From Marmoricola endophyticus (GTDB lineage Bacteria > Actinomycetota > Actinomycetes > Propionibacteriales > Nocardioidaceae), in assembly GCF_014644415.1 (NCBI RefSeq), contig NZ_BMKQ01000001.1:648569-712568 (forward strand): a stretch of 64,000 bases of DNA, in the 5' to 3' direction. The notes beneath the pieces were generated by a model that saw only the letters and a list, made by a program, of their open reading frames with translations, was not told the DNA's origin and ran no database searches. This document shows, piece after piece, positions 50,538 through 60,769 of the stretch. A program made the position numbers and the translations under genes. Each line of letters starts with the position of its first letter. Position 1 is the stretch's first letter.

Positions 50538-51767
50538 TCAGCAGGAGTCGTGGGTGCGGCAGTACTCCTTGGGCTTGGCCACGTTCTTCTCGTGCTCGGC
50601 GAGGGTGTCGGAGAACAGCGTCGTGTTGGTGGCGAAGTCGGGCACGAAGTACAGCCAGGACCCCTTCGCCGGGTTCAGCGCGGCCTCGACGGTCTCCTGG
50701 CCCGGGGAGCCGATCGGCCCGGGCGGCAGGCCCTGGTTCTTGTAGGTGTTGTACTGCGAGTCGCTGTCCCGCTCCGACGCGGTCGTCCACACGTCGCCCG
50801 AGCGCCCGCTGACGTAGGAGACCGTCGAGTCCAGCTGCAGCGGCATGTCGTTCGCGAGCCGGTTGTAGATCACCCGGGCGACCTTCGGGTAGTCCTCGGA
50901 GCGATTCGCCTCGTACTCCAGGATCGAGGCCACCGTGATCACCTGCTCGACGGTCAGGTTCTTCGCGCGTGCCTTCGCGGCGAGGTCGAGGTCGTCCTCC
51001 ACCTGCACCGACTTGGCGACCATCTGCCGCAGCAGGCTCTTCGCGGTGGTGTCGGGGGTGACGACGTACGTCGCCGGGTAGAGGTAGCCCTCCGGGTTCC
51101 CGCCCGCCGCAGCGGGGAGCCCGATCTGCGAGGGTTCGGCGAGGAGCCCGGCGACCTCCTGGGTGCTGAAGTCGGTGGCCTTGGTGATCCGCTGGACGAT
51201 GTCGCGCAGCCGCGCCCCCTCGGGGATCGTCACCTTCTGCTGCACCTGGTTCTTCGGGTCGACGAGCACGTCCAGCGCCTGCTGGGAGCTCATCTTCTCC
51301 TTCAACGGGTAGAACCCGACCTGGATGCTGCTGCTGCGCTCGTCCTTGCGCGCGGCACTCAGGAACGCCTTGGACGAGGCCACGACGCCGCGGTCCACCA
51401 GCTCGGGGGCCATGTCGGAGGCGGTGTCGCCCTCGGCGACCTGGAACACCACGGACCCGCTCCCGGGACCGGCGTAGTCCTCCCCGGGTCCGAAGCGGTC
51501 CCTGAGCTTGCCGACGCCGACGTAGCCGACGCCGATGACCAGGACGGCGATCACGGCCAGCACGAGCGCCGGGACCCAGCGGGGCCGACGCGACCGGCCG
51601 GGACCGCGGCGACCGCCGCCGCCTCGCCCCGCTCCCTCACCCCGGGTGAAGCGCTGGTAGTAGTCGGTCCCCTCGTCGTCGTACATCCGACCGTCGTCGC
51701 CCCGTCGCCAGCCGCTCGTCGACTGCGCGTCGTGGTCCTCCTCCGGCCCCATCAGGCTGAAGGTCAT
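50538..51767 (-). CDS. mltG: Endolytic murein transglycosylase MltG
   Basis: Cuts newly made glycan strands and sets their length. The 409-residue protein has a Gly/Arg-rich cytoplasmic part, one membrane helix (WVPALVLAVIAVLVIGVGYVGV, about residues 64-85) and the external YceG domain with the catalytic Glu in GGNPEGYLYPATY, ASILEYEA and GLPPGPIGSPG. ATG at 51767 overlaps the ruvX stop as ATGA and has GGGGGAG upstream. Confidence 0.94.
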   Translation of the reverse strand: MTFSLMGPEEDHDAQSTSGWRRGDDGRMYDDEGTDYYQRFTRGEGAGRGGGGRRGPGRSRRPRWVPALVLAVIAVLVIGVGYVGVGKLRDRFGPGEDYAGPGSGSVVFQVAEGDTASDMAPELVDRGVVASSKAFLSAARKDERSSSIQVGFYPLKEKMSSQQALDVLVDPKNQVQQKVTIPEGARLRDIVQRITKATDFSTQEVAGLLAEPSQIGLPAAAGGNPEGYLYPATYVVTPDTTAKSLLRQMVAKSVQVEDDLDLAAKARAKNLTVEQVITVASILEYEANRSEDYPKVARVIYNRLANDMPLQLDSTVSYVSGRSGDVWTTASERDSDSQYNTYKNQGLPPGPIGSPGQETVEAALNPAKGSWLYFVPDFATNTTLFSDTLAEHEKNVAKPKEYCRTHDSC

Positions 51768-52249
51768 GGGCGCTCCCCCCGGCTGTCGGGTGCGGCCGGG
51801 ACGACGACCACCTCGCCGGGAGGTCGTCCCGAGCCGCGCTCGGTGTCCAGGGCGTGCTGGAGGATGATCGCGGCCGCGGTCTGGTCGACGACGGCCCGCT
51901 GCTTCTTGCCCTTGGTGCCGCGCGCGCGCAGGGCGGCCTCGGCCGTCACGGTCGAGAGCCGCTCGTCGCACAGCCGTACGGGCGTCGGCGCCAGCAGGTC
52001 GGCCAGGGGGGTAGCCATCTCTCGGACCTTACCCGCCGCGGGCCCCTCACCCCCGGACAACGACACGGGCAGCCCCACCACGACCTCGATCACGTCGTGC
52101 TCGACAGCCAGCGCGGCCAGCCGTCGCAGGTCGCCGGGCCCCCGCGCCACGGTCTCCAGCGGCGTCGCGATCAGGCCGGACGGGTCGCAGGAGGCCACGC
52201 CGATCCGGGCGTCCCCCGGGTCGACACCGAGCCGCCTGCCGGCACGCAC
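51764..52249 (-). CDS. ruvX: Holliday-junction resolvase-like protein RuvX/YqgF
   Basis: An RNase H-fold nuclease linked to rRNA processing and DNA repair. The 161-residue protein has RRLGVDPGDARIGVA with the first acidic residue, VVVGLPVSLSGG, CDERLSTVTAE and DQTAAAIILQ with the last Asp. It starts with GTG 3 nt after alaS. Confidence 0.93.
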   Translation of the reverse strand: MRAGRRLGVDPGDARIGVASCDPSGLIATPLETVARGPGDLRRLAALAVEHDVIEVVVGLPVSLSGGEGPAAGKVREMATPLADLLAPTPVRLCDERLSTVTAEAALRARGTKGKKQRAVVDQTAAAIILQHALDTERGSGRPPGEVVVVPAAPDSRGERP

Positions 52250-52252
52250 GAC

Positions 52253-54964
52253 TCAGTGCACCTGCGCCGACGCCTGGGCGACCAGCGCGCGTACCGCGTC
52301 CAGCGCCGCGGCCGCCTGGGACGCGTCGTTCCCACCGCCCTGCGCGAGGTCCGCCTTGCCACCGCCCTTGCCGCCGAGCACACCGCACGCGGTGCGGACG
52401 AGGTCACCCGCCGCGAGACCGCGCGCCTGGGCCGCGTCGTTCAGCGCGACCACGACAGCAGGCTTGTCGTCCTTCACCCCGACCAGGGCGACGACGGCCG
52501 GACGCTCCGACGCCATGCGACCCCGCACGTCCAGCGCCAGCGTGCGGACGTCGCCGCCGCCCGCACCCTCGACCGTACGACCGGCCCAGGCGATCCCGTC
52601 GACGTCCTCGGCGTCGTCCGCGAACGTGCCGGCCGAGGCCAGCAGCTGCGCGGTGCGCGCGTGCTCGATCTCCCTCTCCGCGACCCGCACCCGCTCGACG
52701 AGGTCGCCGACCCGGCCCACCAGGTCGTCGGGACGGGTCTTGAGCAGCGTCGTGAGCTGCGCGACCAGGTCGCGCTCGCGGGCGAGGTAGGCGAAGCCCT
52801 CCACACCGGTGTACGCCTCGATGCGCCGGCTGCCCGAGCCCACCGACGACTCGCCGGTGACCACGAGCGTGCCGATCTGGCTGGAGTGCTCGACGTGGGT
52901 GCCGCCGCACAGCTCGCGCGACCACGGGCCGCCGATCTCGACGACGCGCACCTGCCCGGCGTCGTAGGTCTCCCCGAACAGCGCGATCGCGCCCCACTCC
53001 TTGGCCTCGGGCAGGGTCATGTACTGCCACCCGACCGGCAGGTCCGCGCGCAGCGCGCGGTTCGAGACCTCCTCGATCCGGGCCAGCTGCTCGGGGTCGA
53101 GCGCGGCGTTCCAGCCGAAGTCCAGGCGCAGGTAGCCCGGCCGGTTGTAGGACCCGCTCTGCAGCGCCGAGGGTCCGAGCACCTCGCGCAGCGCGGCGTG
53201 CACGACGTGCGTGCCGGAGTGCGCCTGGCGCGCGCCCGTGCGCCACTCCTCGTCGACCTGGGCGTGGAGGGTCTCCCCCGACCCGAGGTCGAGCTCGCCG
53301 TCGACGACCCGGACCTGGTGGGTGACCAGGCCGCGCACCGGACGCTGCACGTCGAGGACCTCCAGCCGGCCGTGCGGCAGCTCGATGATCCCCGCGTCGG
53401 CCTCCTGGCCACCGGACTCGGCGTAGAACGGCGTGCGGTCCAGCACCAGCTCGCCGATGTCGCCCTCGCCGAGCCGCTGGACCGGCGTCCCGCCGCTGAA
53501 CAGCGCCAGCGGCCGGGACTCGGTGCTCAGCGTCTCGTACGCCAACCAGTCCGTCGGGCCGTGCTCGTCGAGGACGGAGCGGTAGATCGCGGTGTCGGCG
53601 TGCTGCCCCTTCTTGGCCCGGGCGTCGGCCTTGGCCCGCTCGCGCTGCTCGCTCATCAGCGACCGGAAGCCGGCCTCGTCGACGGACAGGCCGGTCTCGG
53701 AGGCCATCTCCAGGGTCAGGTCGATCGGGAAGCCGTACGTGTCGTGAAGCGCGAACGCCTGCGCGCCGGCCAGCTCGGTCCCGCCGCCGCCCTTCACCTC
53801 CGCGGCCGCCTGGTCGAAGATCGCCGTCCCGGCCTGCAGCGTCTTGCGGAACGCCTCCTCCTCGGCGTACGCGACCCGCGCGATCCGGTCCCAGTCGGTG
53901 AGCAGCTCGGAGTACGTCTGCCCCATCAGGTCGCGGCTGACCGGCATCAGCTCGGGCAGCACGACGTCCTCGGTGCCGAGCAGCCGCATCGAGCGCACCG
54001 CCCGGCGCAGCAGACGGCGCAGGACGTAGCCGCGGCCCTCGTTGCCGGGCGTCACGCCGTCGCCGATCAGCATCATCGAGCTGCGGACGTGGTCGGAGAC
54101 GACCCGGAACCGCACGTCGTCGAGCGGGTCGGCGCCGTACCGGCGGCCGGCGAGCTCCTCCGCCCGGACGATCACCGGGCGCATGGTGTCGATCTCGTAC
54201 ATGTTCTCGACGCCCTGCAGCAGCATCGCGATCCGCTCGAGGCCCATGCCGGTGTCGATGTTCTTGTGCGGCAGCGGGCCGGCGATGTCGAAGTCGGACT
54301 TCGAGCGCACCGCGGAGAGGTCCTCCTGCATGAAGACCAGGTTCCAGACCTCCAGCAGCCGGTCCTCCAGCTCGACCGGCATGTCCGGCCCCAGCGCGGA
54401 GGGGTCGAAGTCCGGGCCGTACTCCGGGCCCCGGTCGTAGAGGATCTCCGAGCACGGTCCGCCCGGGCCGGGCACGCCCATCGACCAGTAGTTCTCCTTG
54501 CGCCCCAGGCGGAGGATCCGCTCCCGGGGCAGGCCGGTGACCTTCACCCAGAGCTCGAGCGCGTCGGCGTCCTCGGCGTACACGCTCGGGTAGAGCCGGG
54601 ACTCCTCCAGCCCCCAGCCCCCGTCGGCGACCGGCGTGGTCACCAGCGCCCAGGCGAGCTCGATGGCCCGCTCCTTGAAGTAGTCGCCGAAGGAGAAGTT
54701 GCCGCACATCTCGAAGAACGTGCCGTGCCGGGTGGTCTTGCCGACGTCCTCGATGTCGGGGGTGCGGATGCACTTCTGCACGCTCGTCGCCCGCGGCCAC
54801 GGCGGTGACTCCTGGCCGAGGAAGTACGGCTTGAACGGCACCATCCCGGCGTTCACGAACAGCAGCGTGGGGTCGTCGACGAGCAGCGAGGCCGACGGGA
54901 CCCGCTCGTGACCCGCGCGCTCGAAGTGGGCAGCGAAGGCCGCCCTGATCTCACTGCTGTCCAT
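52253..54964 (-). CDS. alaS: Alanyl-tRNA synthetase
   Basis: Charges tRNA-Ala. The 903-residue protein has the aminoacylation core (RPCIRT-like VQKCIRTPDIEDVGKTTRH and LPHKNIDTGMGLERI), the editing domain with HSGTHVVHAAL and ELCGGTHVEHSSQ zinc ligands, and the C-terminal C-Ala domain ending in GGKGGGKADLAQGGG. ATG at 54964 has GGAGGGG upstream; an earlier ATG at 55012 lies inside the previous gene. Confidence 0.97.
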   Translation of the reverse strand: MDSSEIRAAFAAHFERAGHERVPSASLLVDDPTLLFVNAGMVPFKPYFLGQESPPWPRATSVQKCIRTPDIEDVGKTTRHGTFFEMCGNFSFGDYFKERAIELAWALVTTPVADGGWGLEESRLYPSVYAEDADALELWVKVTGLPRERILRLGRKENYWSMGVPGPGGPCSEILYDRGPEYGPDFDPSALGPDMPVELEDRLLEVWNLVFMQEDLSAVRSKSDFDIAGPLPHKNIDTGMGLERIAMLLQGVENMYEIDTMRPVIVRAEELAGRRYGADPLDDVRFRVVSDHVRSSMMLIGDGVTPGNEGRGYVLRRLLRRAVRSMRLLGTEDVVLPELMPVSRDLMGQTYSELLTDWDRIARVAYAEEEAFRKTLQAGTAIFDQAAAEVKGGGGTELAGAQAFALHDTYGFPIDLTLEMASETGLSVDEAGFRSLMSEQRERAKADARAKKGQHADTAIYRSVLDEHGPTDWLAYETLSTESRPLALFSGGTPVQRLGEGDIGELVLDRTPFYAESGGQEADAGIIELPHGRLEVLDVQRPVRGLVTHQVRVVDGELDLGSGETLHAQVDEEWRTGARQAHSGTHVVHAALREVLGPSALQSGSYNRPGYLRLDFGWNAALDPEQLARIEEVSNRALRADLPVGWQYMTLPEAKEWGAIALFGETYDAGQVRVVEIGGPWSRELCGGTHVEHSSQIGTLVVTGESSVGSGSRRIEAYTGVEGFAYLARERDLVAQLTTLLKTRPDDLVGRVGDLVERVRVAEREIEHARTAQLLASAGTFADDAEDVDGIAWAGRTVEGAGGGDVRTLALDVRGRMASERPAVVALVGVKDDKPAVVVALNDAAQARGLAAGDLVRTACGVLGGKGGGKADLAQGGGNDASQAAAALDAVRALVAQASAQVH

Positions 54965-55247
54965 CGTCAGGCCCCTCCTCCGGGCCGTCCTGCTCTCGTC
55001 CGTCGCTCTCACCCGGCAGCTGCCGGCGCTCCTCGTGCGCCTCGAGCCGGGCCATCCGCGTCCGCAGCTCGGACTCCTTCTCGTCCATCCCGGCCCGGAC
55101 CTCGTCGGTGAACATCTCCCAGCCGAGCTGGAGACCTGCCACCCGGTCGCTGAACCCCTCGGGAGTCAGTGCCTCGGCCGCCCGGCGCGCCTTGAACGCG
55201 ACGTAGAGGCCGGCGCCCGCGCCGGCCACGAACCACAGCGGCCGCAT
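54951..55247 (-). CDS. DUF6167-type small protein upstream of alaS
   Basis: A 98-residue protein with a short N-terminal membrane segment (WFVAGAGAGLYVAFK), a central region (ALTPEGFSDRVAGLQLGWEMFTDEVRAGMDEKE) and an acidic tail. It matches the small gene that regularly lies between a DUF948-type gene and alaS in actinobacteria. The ATG overlaps the previous stop (TGATG), and its own end runs 14 nt into alaS. Function unknown. Confidence 0.75.
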   Translation of the reverse strand: MRPLWFVAGAGAGLYVAFKARRAAEALTPEGFSDRVAGLQLGWEMFTDEVRAGMDEKESELRTRMARLEAHEERRQLPGESDGREQDGPEEGPDDGQQ

Positions 55248-55762
55248 CAGACGCGCTCCGCGGCGGGCTCTCGCACCGTCTCCTGTGCCGTCTCGTGAGC
55301 GGTCTCCCCGGCCCGCTCGCGGGCCTTCATCTCGCGCCACGCGACCCGCATCTCCTGGCGGCGCACCTTCCGGGAGCGGCGCACCTCCTGGCGCACCTCG
55401 AAGCCGATCCGGTTGCGGTTGGCCGGGGACAGCGCGCGACGCAGCCCGTGGACCAGGGCGACCACCTTCACCAGCGGCTCGCCCAGTGTCGCCGAGAGCA
55501 CCACCGAGTCACGCACCGTGGGGCGCTGGTCCTCCTCGTCGCGCAGGTCCGGCTCGCCGACGCGAGTGATGAGGTACTCCACCTCCGCGGATGTCCCCTC
55601 CGCAGGGAGCCGAGGGGGCGCTTGGTCCTGGACGGGCGCCGACTCGGGAACAGCCGTGTCGGCCGTCGCGACTGCGAGGCGGCGGTGCAGGGCGACGACG
55701 TACCCGGCCAGCAGCAGCACCGCCACCGCCAGCCCGCCGATCACCCAGGTCTGCCACGTCAC
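55247..55762 (-). CDS. Small membrane protein in the DUF948 position
   Basis: A 171-residue protein with one N-terminal membrane helix (VIGGLAVAVLLLAGYVVAL) and a basic, helical cytosolic part (RQEVRRSRKVRRQEMRVAW). LGEPLVKVVALVHGLRRAL resembles the C-terminal part of the DUF948 proteins found here in other actinobacteria. The GTG at 55762 is 8 nt after TAGGGT (55776-55771), so this gene should start its own leaderless transcript heading alaS. Function unknown. Confidence 0.7.
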   Translation of the reverse strand: MTWQTWVIGGLAVAVLLLAGYVVALHRRLAVATADTAVPESAPVQDQAPPRLPAEGTSAEVEYLITRVGEPDLRDEEDQRPTVRDSVVLSATLGEPLVKVVALVHGLRRALSPANRNRIGFEVRQEVRRSRKVRRQEMRVAWREMKARERAGETAHETAQETVREPAAERV

Positions 55763-55773
55763 AGATGAGGACC

Positions 55774-57159
55774 CTACCGACCGCGCACCATCCGACGCAC
55801 ACGCTCCCAGCGCTCCTTGACGCTCGCCTCGGCACCGTGGCTGGTCGGCTCGTAGTAGTGCGCGTCCGCCAGCTCGTCGGGCGCGTACTGCTGCTCGGCG
55901 ACGGCGTACGGCGCGTCGTGGGCGTAGGTGTAGCGCGTGCCGTGCCCCAGGTCCTTGGCTCCGGGGTAGTGCGCGTCGCGCAGGTGCGGCGGCACCGCGC
56001 CGACCAGACCGCGTCGTACGTCGGCCTGCGCAGCGTCGATCGCACGGGTCACGGCGTTGGACTTCGGGGCGACGGCCAGCGCGATCGTCGCCTGGGCGAG
56101 CGTCAGCCGCCCCTCCGGCATCCCGATCAGCTGCACGGTCTGCGCGGCGGCGACCGCGGTGGTCAGGGCGGTCGGATCGGCCAGCCCGACGTCCTCGCTG
56201 GCCAGGATCACCAGGCGACGCGCGATGAACCGCGGGTCCTCCCCGGCCTCGATCATCCGGGCGAGGTAGTGCAGCGCCGCATCGGCGTCCGAGCCGCGCA
56301 CCGACTTGATGAACGCGCTGGTGACGTCGTAGTGCTGGTCGCCCTGCCGGTCGTACCTCACCGCGGCCCGGTCCACCGCGCGCTCGGTCGTGGCGAGGTC
56401 GATGGTCTCCGCCTGCGCGGAGATCGCCGCTCCCGCGGCGGCCTCGAGGTAGGTCAGCCCACGTCGTGCGTCGCCGCCGGCGAGCCGGACCAGGTGCTTG
56501 CGCGCGTCCTCGTCGAGGGTGACCTGGCCCGCGAGCCCCCGTTCGGCGACCAGGGCGGCGTCGATCAGGGCGGCCACGTCGTCGTCGGTCAACGGCTCGA
56601 GGGTGAGCAGCAGCGAGCGTGAGAGCAGGGGCGAGATGACGGAGAAGAACGGGTTCTCGGTCGTCGCGGCGACCAGCGTCACCCAGCGGTTCTCCACGCC
56701 GGGCAGCAGCGCGTCCTGCTGGGCCTTGGTGAACCGGTGCACCTCGTCGACGAAGAGGACCGTCTCCTCGCCGGAGCGGGCCAGCCGGTTGCGCGCGGTG
56801 TCGATCGCCGCCCGCACCTCCTTGACCCCGGCCGCGACCGCCGAGACCTCGACGAAGTGGCGGTTGGTCTGCTGGCTGACGATCGAGGCGATCGTGGTCT
56901 TGCCGGTCCCCGGCGGCCCCCACAGCAGCAGCGACATCGGCTGGTCTCCCTCGACCAGCCGGCGCAGCGGCGCGCCGGGCGCGAGCAGGTGCTGCTGACC
57001 GGCCAGCTCGTCGAGCGTGCGCGGACGCATCCGCACCGCCAGCGGCGCCGAGGAGTGCGCGTTGCCGGCGAGCGTCCCCGCCCCGGGCCCCGCCGCACGC
57101 GCCGCGGGAGCGGGCGTCGGCAGGTCCAGCAGCGGCTCGTCCGCGTCGGTCCCGGTCAC
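55774..57159 (-). CDS. rarA: Replication-associated recombination protein A
   Basis: An AAA+ ATPase of the clamp-loader branch that acts at stalled replication forks. The 461-residue protein has [15 protein letters not shown], Walker [17 protein letters not shown], Walker [12 protein letters not shown], sensor 1 [11 protein letters not shown] and the C-terminal MgsA/RarA region ([20 protein letters not shown]). TAGGGT (57171-57166) lies 6 nt before the GTG, so it is probably leaderless. Confidence 0.95.
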   Translation of the reverse strand: MTGTDADEPLLDLPTPAPAARAAGPGAGTLAGNAHSSAPLAVRMRPRTLDELAGQQHLLAPGAPLRRLVEGDQPMSLLLWGPPGTGKTTIASIVSQQTNRHFVEVSAVAAGVKEVRAAIDTARNRLARSGEETVLFVDEVHRFTKAQQDALLPGVENRWVTLVAATTENPFFSVISPLLSRSLLLTLEPLTDDDVAALIDAALVAERGLAGQVTLDEDARKHLVRLAGGDARRGLTYLEAAAGAAISAQAETIDLATTERAVDRAAVRYDRQGDQHYDVTSAFIKSVRGSDADAALHYLARMIEAGEDPRFIARRLVILASEDVGLADPTALTTAVAAAQTVQLIGMPEGRLTLAQATIALAVAPKSNAVTRAIDAAQADVRRGLVGAVPPHLRDAHYPGAKDLGHGTRYTYAHDAPYAVAEQQYAPDELADAHYYEPTSHGAEASVKERWERVRRMVRGR

Positions 57160-57227
57160 CGGATCACCCTACGGCCGGCGTACGACACCCCGACCGCGTA
57201 CCGCACCCCGAGGCCGGCGACCGTCGT

Positions 57228-57363
57228 GGTCTCGACGTCGTCCCTCGCTGGCGCTCGGTCGGGCTCGACCACCTCGGGCCAGGTGGTCGAGCAGCGAGCA
57301 CCAGCGAGCGCGACGAGACCCCGCGACCCCACACGACCACCGGAGGTCGAGCCTGTCGAGACC
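57228..57363. repeat. Cluster of three GGTCGAG...CGAGACC palindromic repeats
   Basis: The rarA-importer gap holds an inverted copy (57228-57270, ggtctcgac to gctcgacc), a direct copy (57285-57320, ggtcgagcag to gacgagacc) and a short copy (57340-57363) identical to the one inside carA. The first two share a long inner part with CGAGC and CAGCGAGCG elements. They look like a dispersed REP-type family and may also end transcription of the ABC operon on its far side. Confidence 0.75.
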
Positions 57364-57366
57364 TGC

Positions 57367-58536
57367 TCAGGCGCCCGTCCGCTGTCCGGTGCTCAGGTCC
57401 AGCCAGGTGTCCTCGAAGCCCGGACCGGCGGACTCGACCACCGTCCCGCCGGTCGCAGCACCCTCGACGTCGATCCCGGTCACCGGCACCGCCGGGTGGT
57501 GTCCGAGCTCGCCGGCGAAGTGGCAGGCGACCTTGTGCCGCGGGCCGACCTGCATCAGCGGCGGCTCGACCTTCGCGCAGACGTCCTTCGCGATCGGGCA
57601 GCGCGTGCGGAAACGGCAGCCCGACGGGGGGTTGATCGGGCTGGGGACGTCACCCTGCAGGCGAATCCGCTCCCGCCGACCACCGACGGCCGCCTGACGG
57701 ACGTCGGGCACCGCGGAGAGCAGCGCCTGGGTGTACGGGTGCAGCGGCCGGGTGTAGAGCGACTCGCGGTCGGCGACCTCGACGATCTTGCCGAGGTACA
57801 TCACCGCGATCTCCGGGCAGAAGTGCCGCACGATGGCCAGGTCGTGGGCGATGAAGAGGAAGGCGATGTCGAACTCGCGCTGCAGGTCCTGAAGCAGGTT
57901 GATCACCTGCGCCTGGATCGACACGTCCAGCGCGGAGACCGGCTCGTCGGCGACCAGCAGCTTCGGCTGCAGGGTCAGCGCGCGAGCGATCCCGATGCGC
58001 TGGCGCTGCCCGCCGGAGAACTCGTGCGGGTAGCGGTTCACGTGCTCGGGGTTGAGCCCGACGATCTCCAGCAGCTCCTTGACCCGCGGCATCACACCGT
58101 CCTTGCCGGTGATCTTGTGGATCACCAGCGGGGCACCGATGATCTGGCCGACCGTGTGGCGCGGGTTCAGCGAGGTCGCCGGGTCCTGGAAGATCATCTG
58201 GATCTCGCGGCGCAACGGCATCAGCTGCCGCGGCGAGAAGCCGGCGATGTCCTCGCCCTCGAAGCCGATCGATCCGCCGGTCGGCTTGTAGAGGCGGGTG
58301 ATCAGCCGGCCGGTGGTCGACTTGCCGCACCCCGACTCCCCCACCAGTCCCAGCGAGCCGCCCTTCGGCACCTCGAAGGAGACCCCGTCGACAGCCTGCA
58401 CGTGACCGATCGTGCGGCGGATGACCCCCCGGCTCTTGACCGGGAAGTACATCTGCAGGTCCTCGACCGAGAGGATCGGCTCGACACCCGACCCCGACGG
58501 GCGGGCGTGCTTCGGCGCGGCGCTGGTCGTGCTCAC
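57367..58536 (-). CDS. Peptide/nickel-type ABC transporter ATP-binding protein (OppF-like)
   Basis: A 389-residue ATPase of the dipeptide/oligopeptide importer class. It has Walker [14 protein letters not shown], the signature [15 protein letters not shown], Walker [14 protein letters not shown] and the C-terminal oligopeptide-type tail with a cysteine set ([14 protein letters not shown] and VACHFAGE). The ATG overlaps the stop of the OppD-like gene as ATGA. It is the last gene of the operon. Confidence 0.93.
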   Translation of the reverse strand: MSTTSAAPKHARPSGSGVEPILSVEDLQMYFPVKSRGVIRRTIGHVQAVDGVSFEVPKGGSLGLVGESGCGKSTTGRLITRLYKPTGGSIGFEGEDIAGFSPRQLMPLRREIQMIFQDPATSLNPRHTVGQIIGAPLVIHKITGKDGVMPRVKELLEIVGLNPEHVNRYPHEFSGGQRQRIGIARALTLQPKLLVADEPVSALDVSIQAQVINLLQDLQREFDIAFLFIAHDLAIVRHFCPEIAVMYLGKIVEVADRESLYTRPLHPYTQALLSAVPDVRQAAVGGRRERIRLQGDVPSPINPPSGCRFRTRCPIAKDVCAKVEPPLMQVGPRHKVACHFAGELGHHPAVPVTGIDVEGAATGGTVVESAGPGFEDTWLDLSTGQRTGA

Positions 58537-59654
58537 TTCTCGGTCTCCTCGATCGGCTCACCCGTCATGTCGGCCTGCATCTCCGGCACGACCTCCTCGG
58601 CGTACACCGCCGCCGGGTCCGGCAGGTGACAGCGGCGCACGTGGAAGCCCCCGGACTTGGCCGGGGTCAGCTCGGGCAGGTCGGTGGTGCACAGGCTTCC
58701 CGGCACCTTGTCGCGGTAGGTGCACCGCGGGTGGAAGGCGCAACCCGTGGGCGGGTTGAGCAGGCTCGGCGGGTTGCCCGGGATCGGCACCAGCCGAGCG
58801 TCGGTGTCGCCGGTGACGTCCGGCACGCTGGAGAGCAGGCCCCAGGTGTAGGGCATCTCCGGGTTGGTGAGGATCTGCTTGGTGGGGCCGTACTCCACGC
58901 ACCGGCCGGCGTACATCACCAGCACCTCGTCGGCCATCTCGGCCACGACACCCAGGTCGTGGGTGATGATGACGATGGCGGAGTTGAACTCCTTCTGCAG
59001 GTCCTGGAGCAGGTCGAGGATCTGCGCCTGGACGGTGACGTCCAGCGCCGTCGTCGGCTCGTCGGCGATCAGCAGGCCCGGGTCGTTGATCAGGCCCATG
59101 GCGATCATCGCGCGCTGGCGCATGCCGCCGGAGTACTGGTGCGGGTAGTCGTCGACGCGCCGGTCCGGCTGCGGGATCCCGACCCGGTCGAGCATCTCGA
59201 TCGCCCGGGCTCGCGCCTGCTTGCGGTTGACGTCGTTGTGGACCCGGTACGCCTCGGCGATCTGGTTGCCGACCGTGTAGTACGGGTGCATCGCCGAGAG
59301 CGGGTCCTGGAAGATCATCGAGACCTCACGCCCGCGACGCAGCCGCATCTCCTCGTCGCTGAGGCTGAGCAGGTCGGTGCCGTCGAGCAGGATCTCGCCG
59401 GACACCATCGCCCGCGAGCCCCGGTGCAGTCCGAGGATGGTCGAGCTGGACACGGACTTGCCCGAGCCGGACTCGCCGACGATCCCGAGCGTGCGGCCCC
59501 GCTCGAGACCGAAGCTGAGGCCGTCGGTCGCCTTGACGACCCCGTCCGGCGTCGGGAAGTGGACTTTCAGGTCGCGGACGGAGAGGAACGGCGTGCCCGA
59601 CGCGCCGGCGCCGGTGCCGACGCCCTGGGCGAGGGTGGGGGTGCTGCTGCTCAC
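58533..59654 (-). CDS. Peptide-type ABC transporter ATP-binding protein (OppD-like)
   Basis: A 373-residue ATPase partner of the OppF-like protein. It has Walker [14 protein letters not shown], signature [15 protein letters not shown], Walker [14 protein letters not shown] and the C-terminal cysteine tail ([18 protein letters not shown]). It follows the permease gene by 30 nt. Confidence 0.93.
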   Translation of the reverse strand: MSSSTPTLAQGVGTGAGASGTPFLSVRDLKVHFPTPDGVVKATDGLSFGLERGRTLGIVGESGSGKSVSSSTILGLHRGSRAMVSGEILLDGTDLLSLSDEEMRLRRGREVSMIFQDPLSAMHPYYTVGNQIAEAYRVHNDVNRKQARARAIEMLDRVGIPQPDRRVDDYPHQYSGGMRQRAMIAMGLINDPGLLIADEPTTALDVTVQAQILDLLQDLQKEFNSAIVIITHDLGVVAEMADEVLVMYAGRCVEYGPTKQILTNPEMPYTWGLLSSVPDVTGDTDARLVPIPGNPPSLLNPPTGCAFHPRCTYRDKVPGSLCTTDLPELTPAKSGGFHVRRCHLPDPAAVYAEEVVPEMQADMTGEPIEETEK

Positions 59655-59684
59655 GAGGAGATCACCTGTCCTAGTCTGCCGCGC

Positions 59685-60701
59685 TCAGCCAACGCGGACG
59701 CGCGGGTCGATGACGGCGTACAGGATGTCGACGACGATGTTGGCGAGGATCACGAAGGTGGCCAGCAGGATCACCAGACCCACCAGTGTGGGGAGGTCGT
59801 AGGTGTTCACCGCGACCACGGCCAGCTTCCCCAGGCCGTTGAAGTTGAAGACGGTCTCGGTGATGATCGCGCCGCCCAGCAGGCTGGCGAAGTCGAGGCC
59901 TGCCATCGTCACCAGCGGGGTCAGCGCGGCGCGCAGCGCGTGCTTGAACAGCACCCGGGACTGGCGCACACCCTTGGCTCGTGCCGTGCGCAGGTAGTCC
60001 TCACCCATCGACTCCAGGACGAAGGCGCGCGTCATCCGGACGTAGCCGGCCATGTAGAACAGCGCGAGCGTGAACGCCGGGAGCAGCAGGTTGTACGCCC
60101 AGGCGCCTATGCCTCCCTCGGCTATCGACATGTAGTCGGGCACCTCGAAGACGCGCCACTTGATGGCGACGAACTGCAAGAAGAGCTGGCCGATGAAGAA
60201 CGTCGGGAAGGCGAAGAAGACCAGTGCGATCCCGACGATCCCGCGGTCGAGCAACCGACCTTTGAACAGCGCCGCGATGACGCCGAACAGCACCCCGCCG
60301 ATGATCCACATGATGAACGCGAAGATGGCGATCGACACCGAGACCGGTATCGCCTCCTTGAACTCCTTGTTCACCGTGCTCGTGGACACGACGGAGTAGC
60401 CCAGGCACCCGGTCGGGCAGTCGGTGACCAGCTTGGGCGCCGCCTTGCGCAGCGCCGGGTCGTCGGGGAACTGGCGTCCCGTGACGACGCCCTTGACGAA
60501 GTCGGACCACTGGACGACCGGTGACTTGTCGAAGCCGAGGGCCTTGGAGGTCTGCGCCTGCTGGGCCTCTGAGCAGTTCTTCCCGCAGGCGAAGCGGGCC
60601 GGGTCGAGCGGGCCTGCGAAGAACAGCAGGAACGTCACCAGGCTCATCACCAGCAGCATGATCACGCCGACGAAGAGACGGCGGATGACGTAGGCGAACA
60701 C
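59685..60701 (-). CDS. Peptide-type ABC transporter permease (OppB-like)
   Basis: A 338-residue membrane protein. The N-terminal helix (YVIRRLFVGVIMLLVMSLVTF) is followed by an unusually large external loop of about 70 residues with two cysteine pairs (ACGKNC and DCPTGC), then the transport domain with the EAA loop (EDYLRTARAKGVRQSRVLFKHAL). Usual OppB/DppB proteins have a shorter loop. Confidence 0.92.
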   Translation of the reverse strand: MFAYVIRRLFVGVIMLLVMSLVTFLLFFAGPLDPARFACGKNCSEAQQAQTSKALGFDKSPVVQWSDFVKGVVTGRQFPDDPALRKAAPKLVTDCPTGCLGYSVVSTSTVNKEFKEAIPVSVSIAIFAFIMWIIGGVLFGVIAALFKGRLLDRGIVGIALVFFAFPTFFIGQLFLQFVAIKWRVFEVPDYMSIAEGGIGAWAYNLLLPAFTLALFYMAGYVRMTRAFVLESMGEDYLRTARAKGVRQSRVLFKHALRAALTPLVTMAGLDFASLLGGAIITETVFNFNGLGKLAVVAVNTYDLPTLVGLVILLATFVILANIVVDILYAVIDPRVRVG

Positions 60702-60733
60702 GGGATTCCCCTTGGAGGGTGGAGGAGGGCTGT

Positions 60734-60764
60734 CGTGCGTGTGTCAGCTCGTGGCTCACACGCA
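60734..60764. promoter_or_regulatory. Imperfect hairpin in the oppA-oppB gap
   Basis: GTGCGTG and CACGCAC enclose AGC...GCT arms. It lies between the substrate-binding gene and the permease gene and overlaps a 17-base sequence also found in the ribD leader. It may affect mRNA stability. Confidence 0.35.
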
Positions 60765-60769
60765 CCGGT

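Noticed and set aside
57160-57366. Repeat cluster as a CRISPR array
   Set aside because: The units differ in length and orientation, are palindromic end to end and have no regular spacers.
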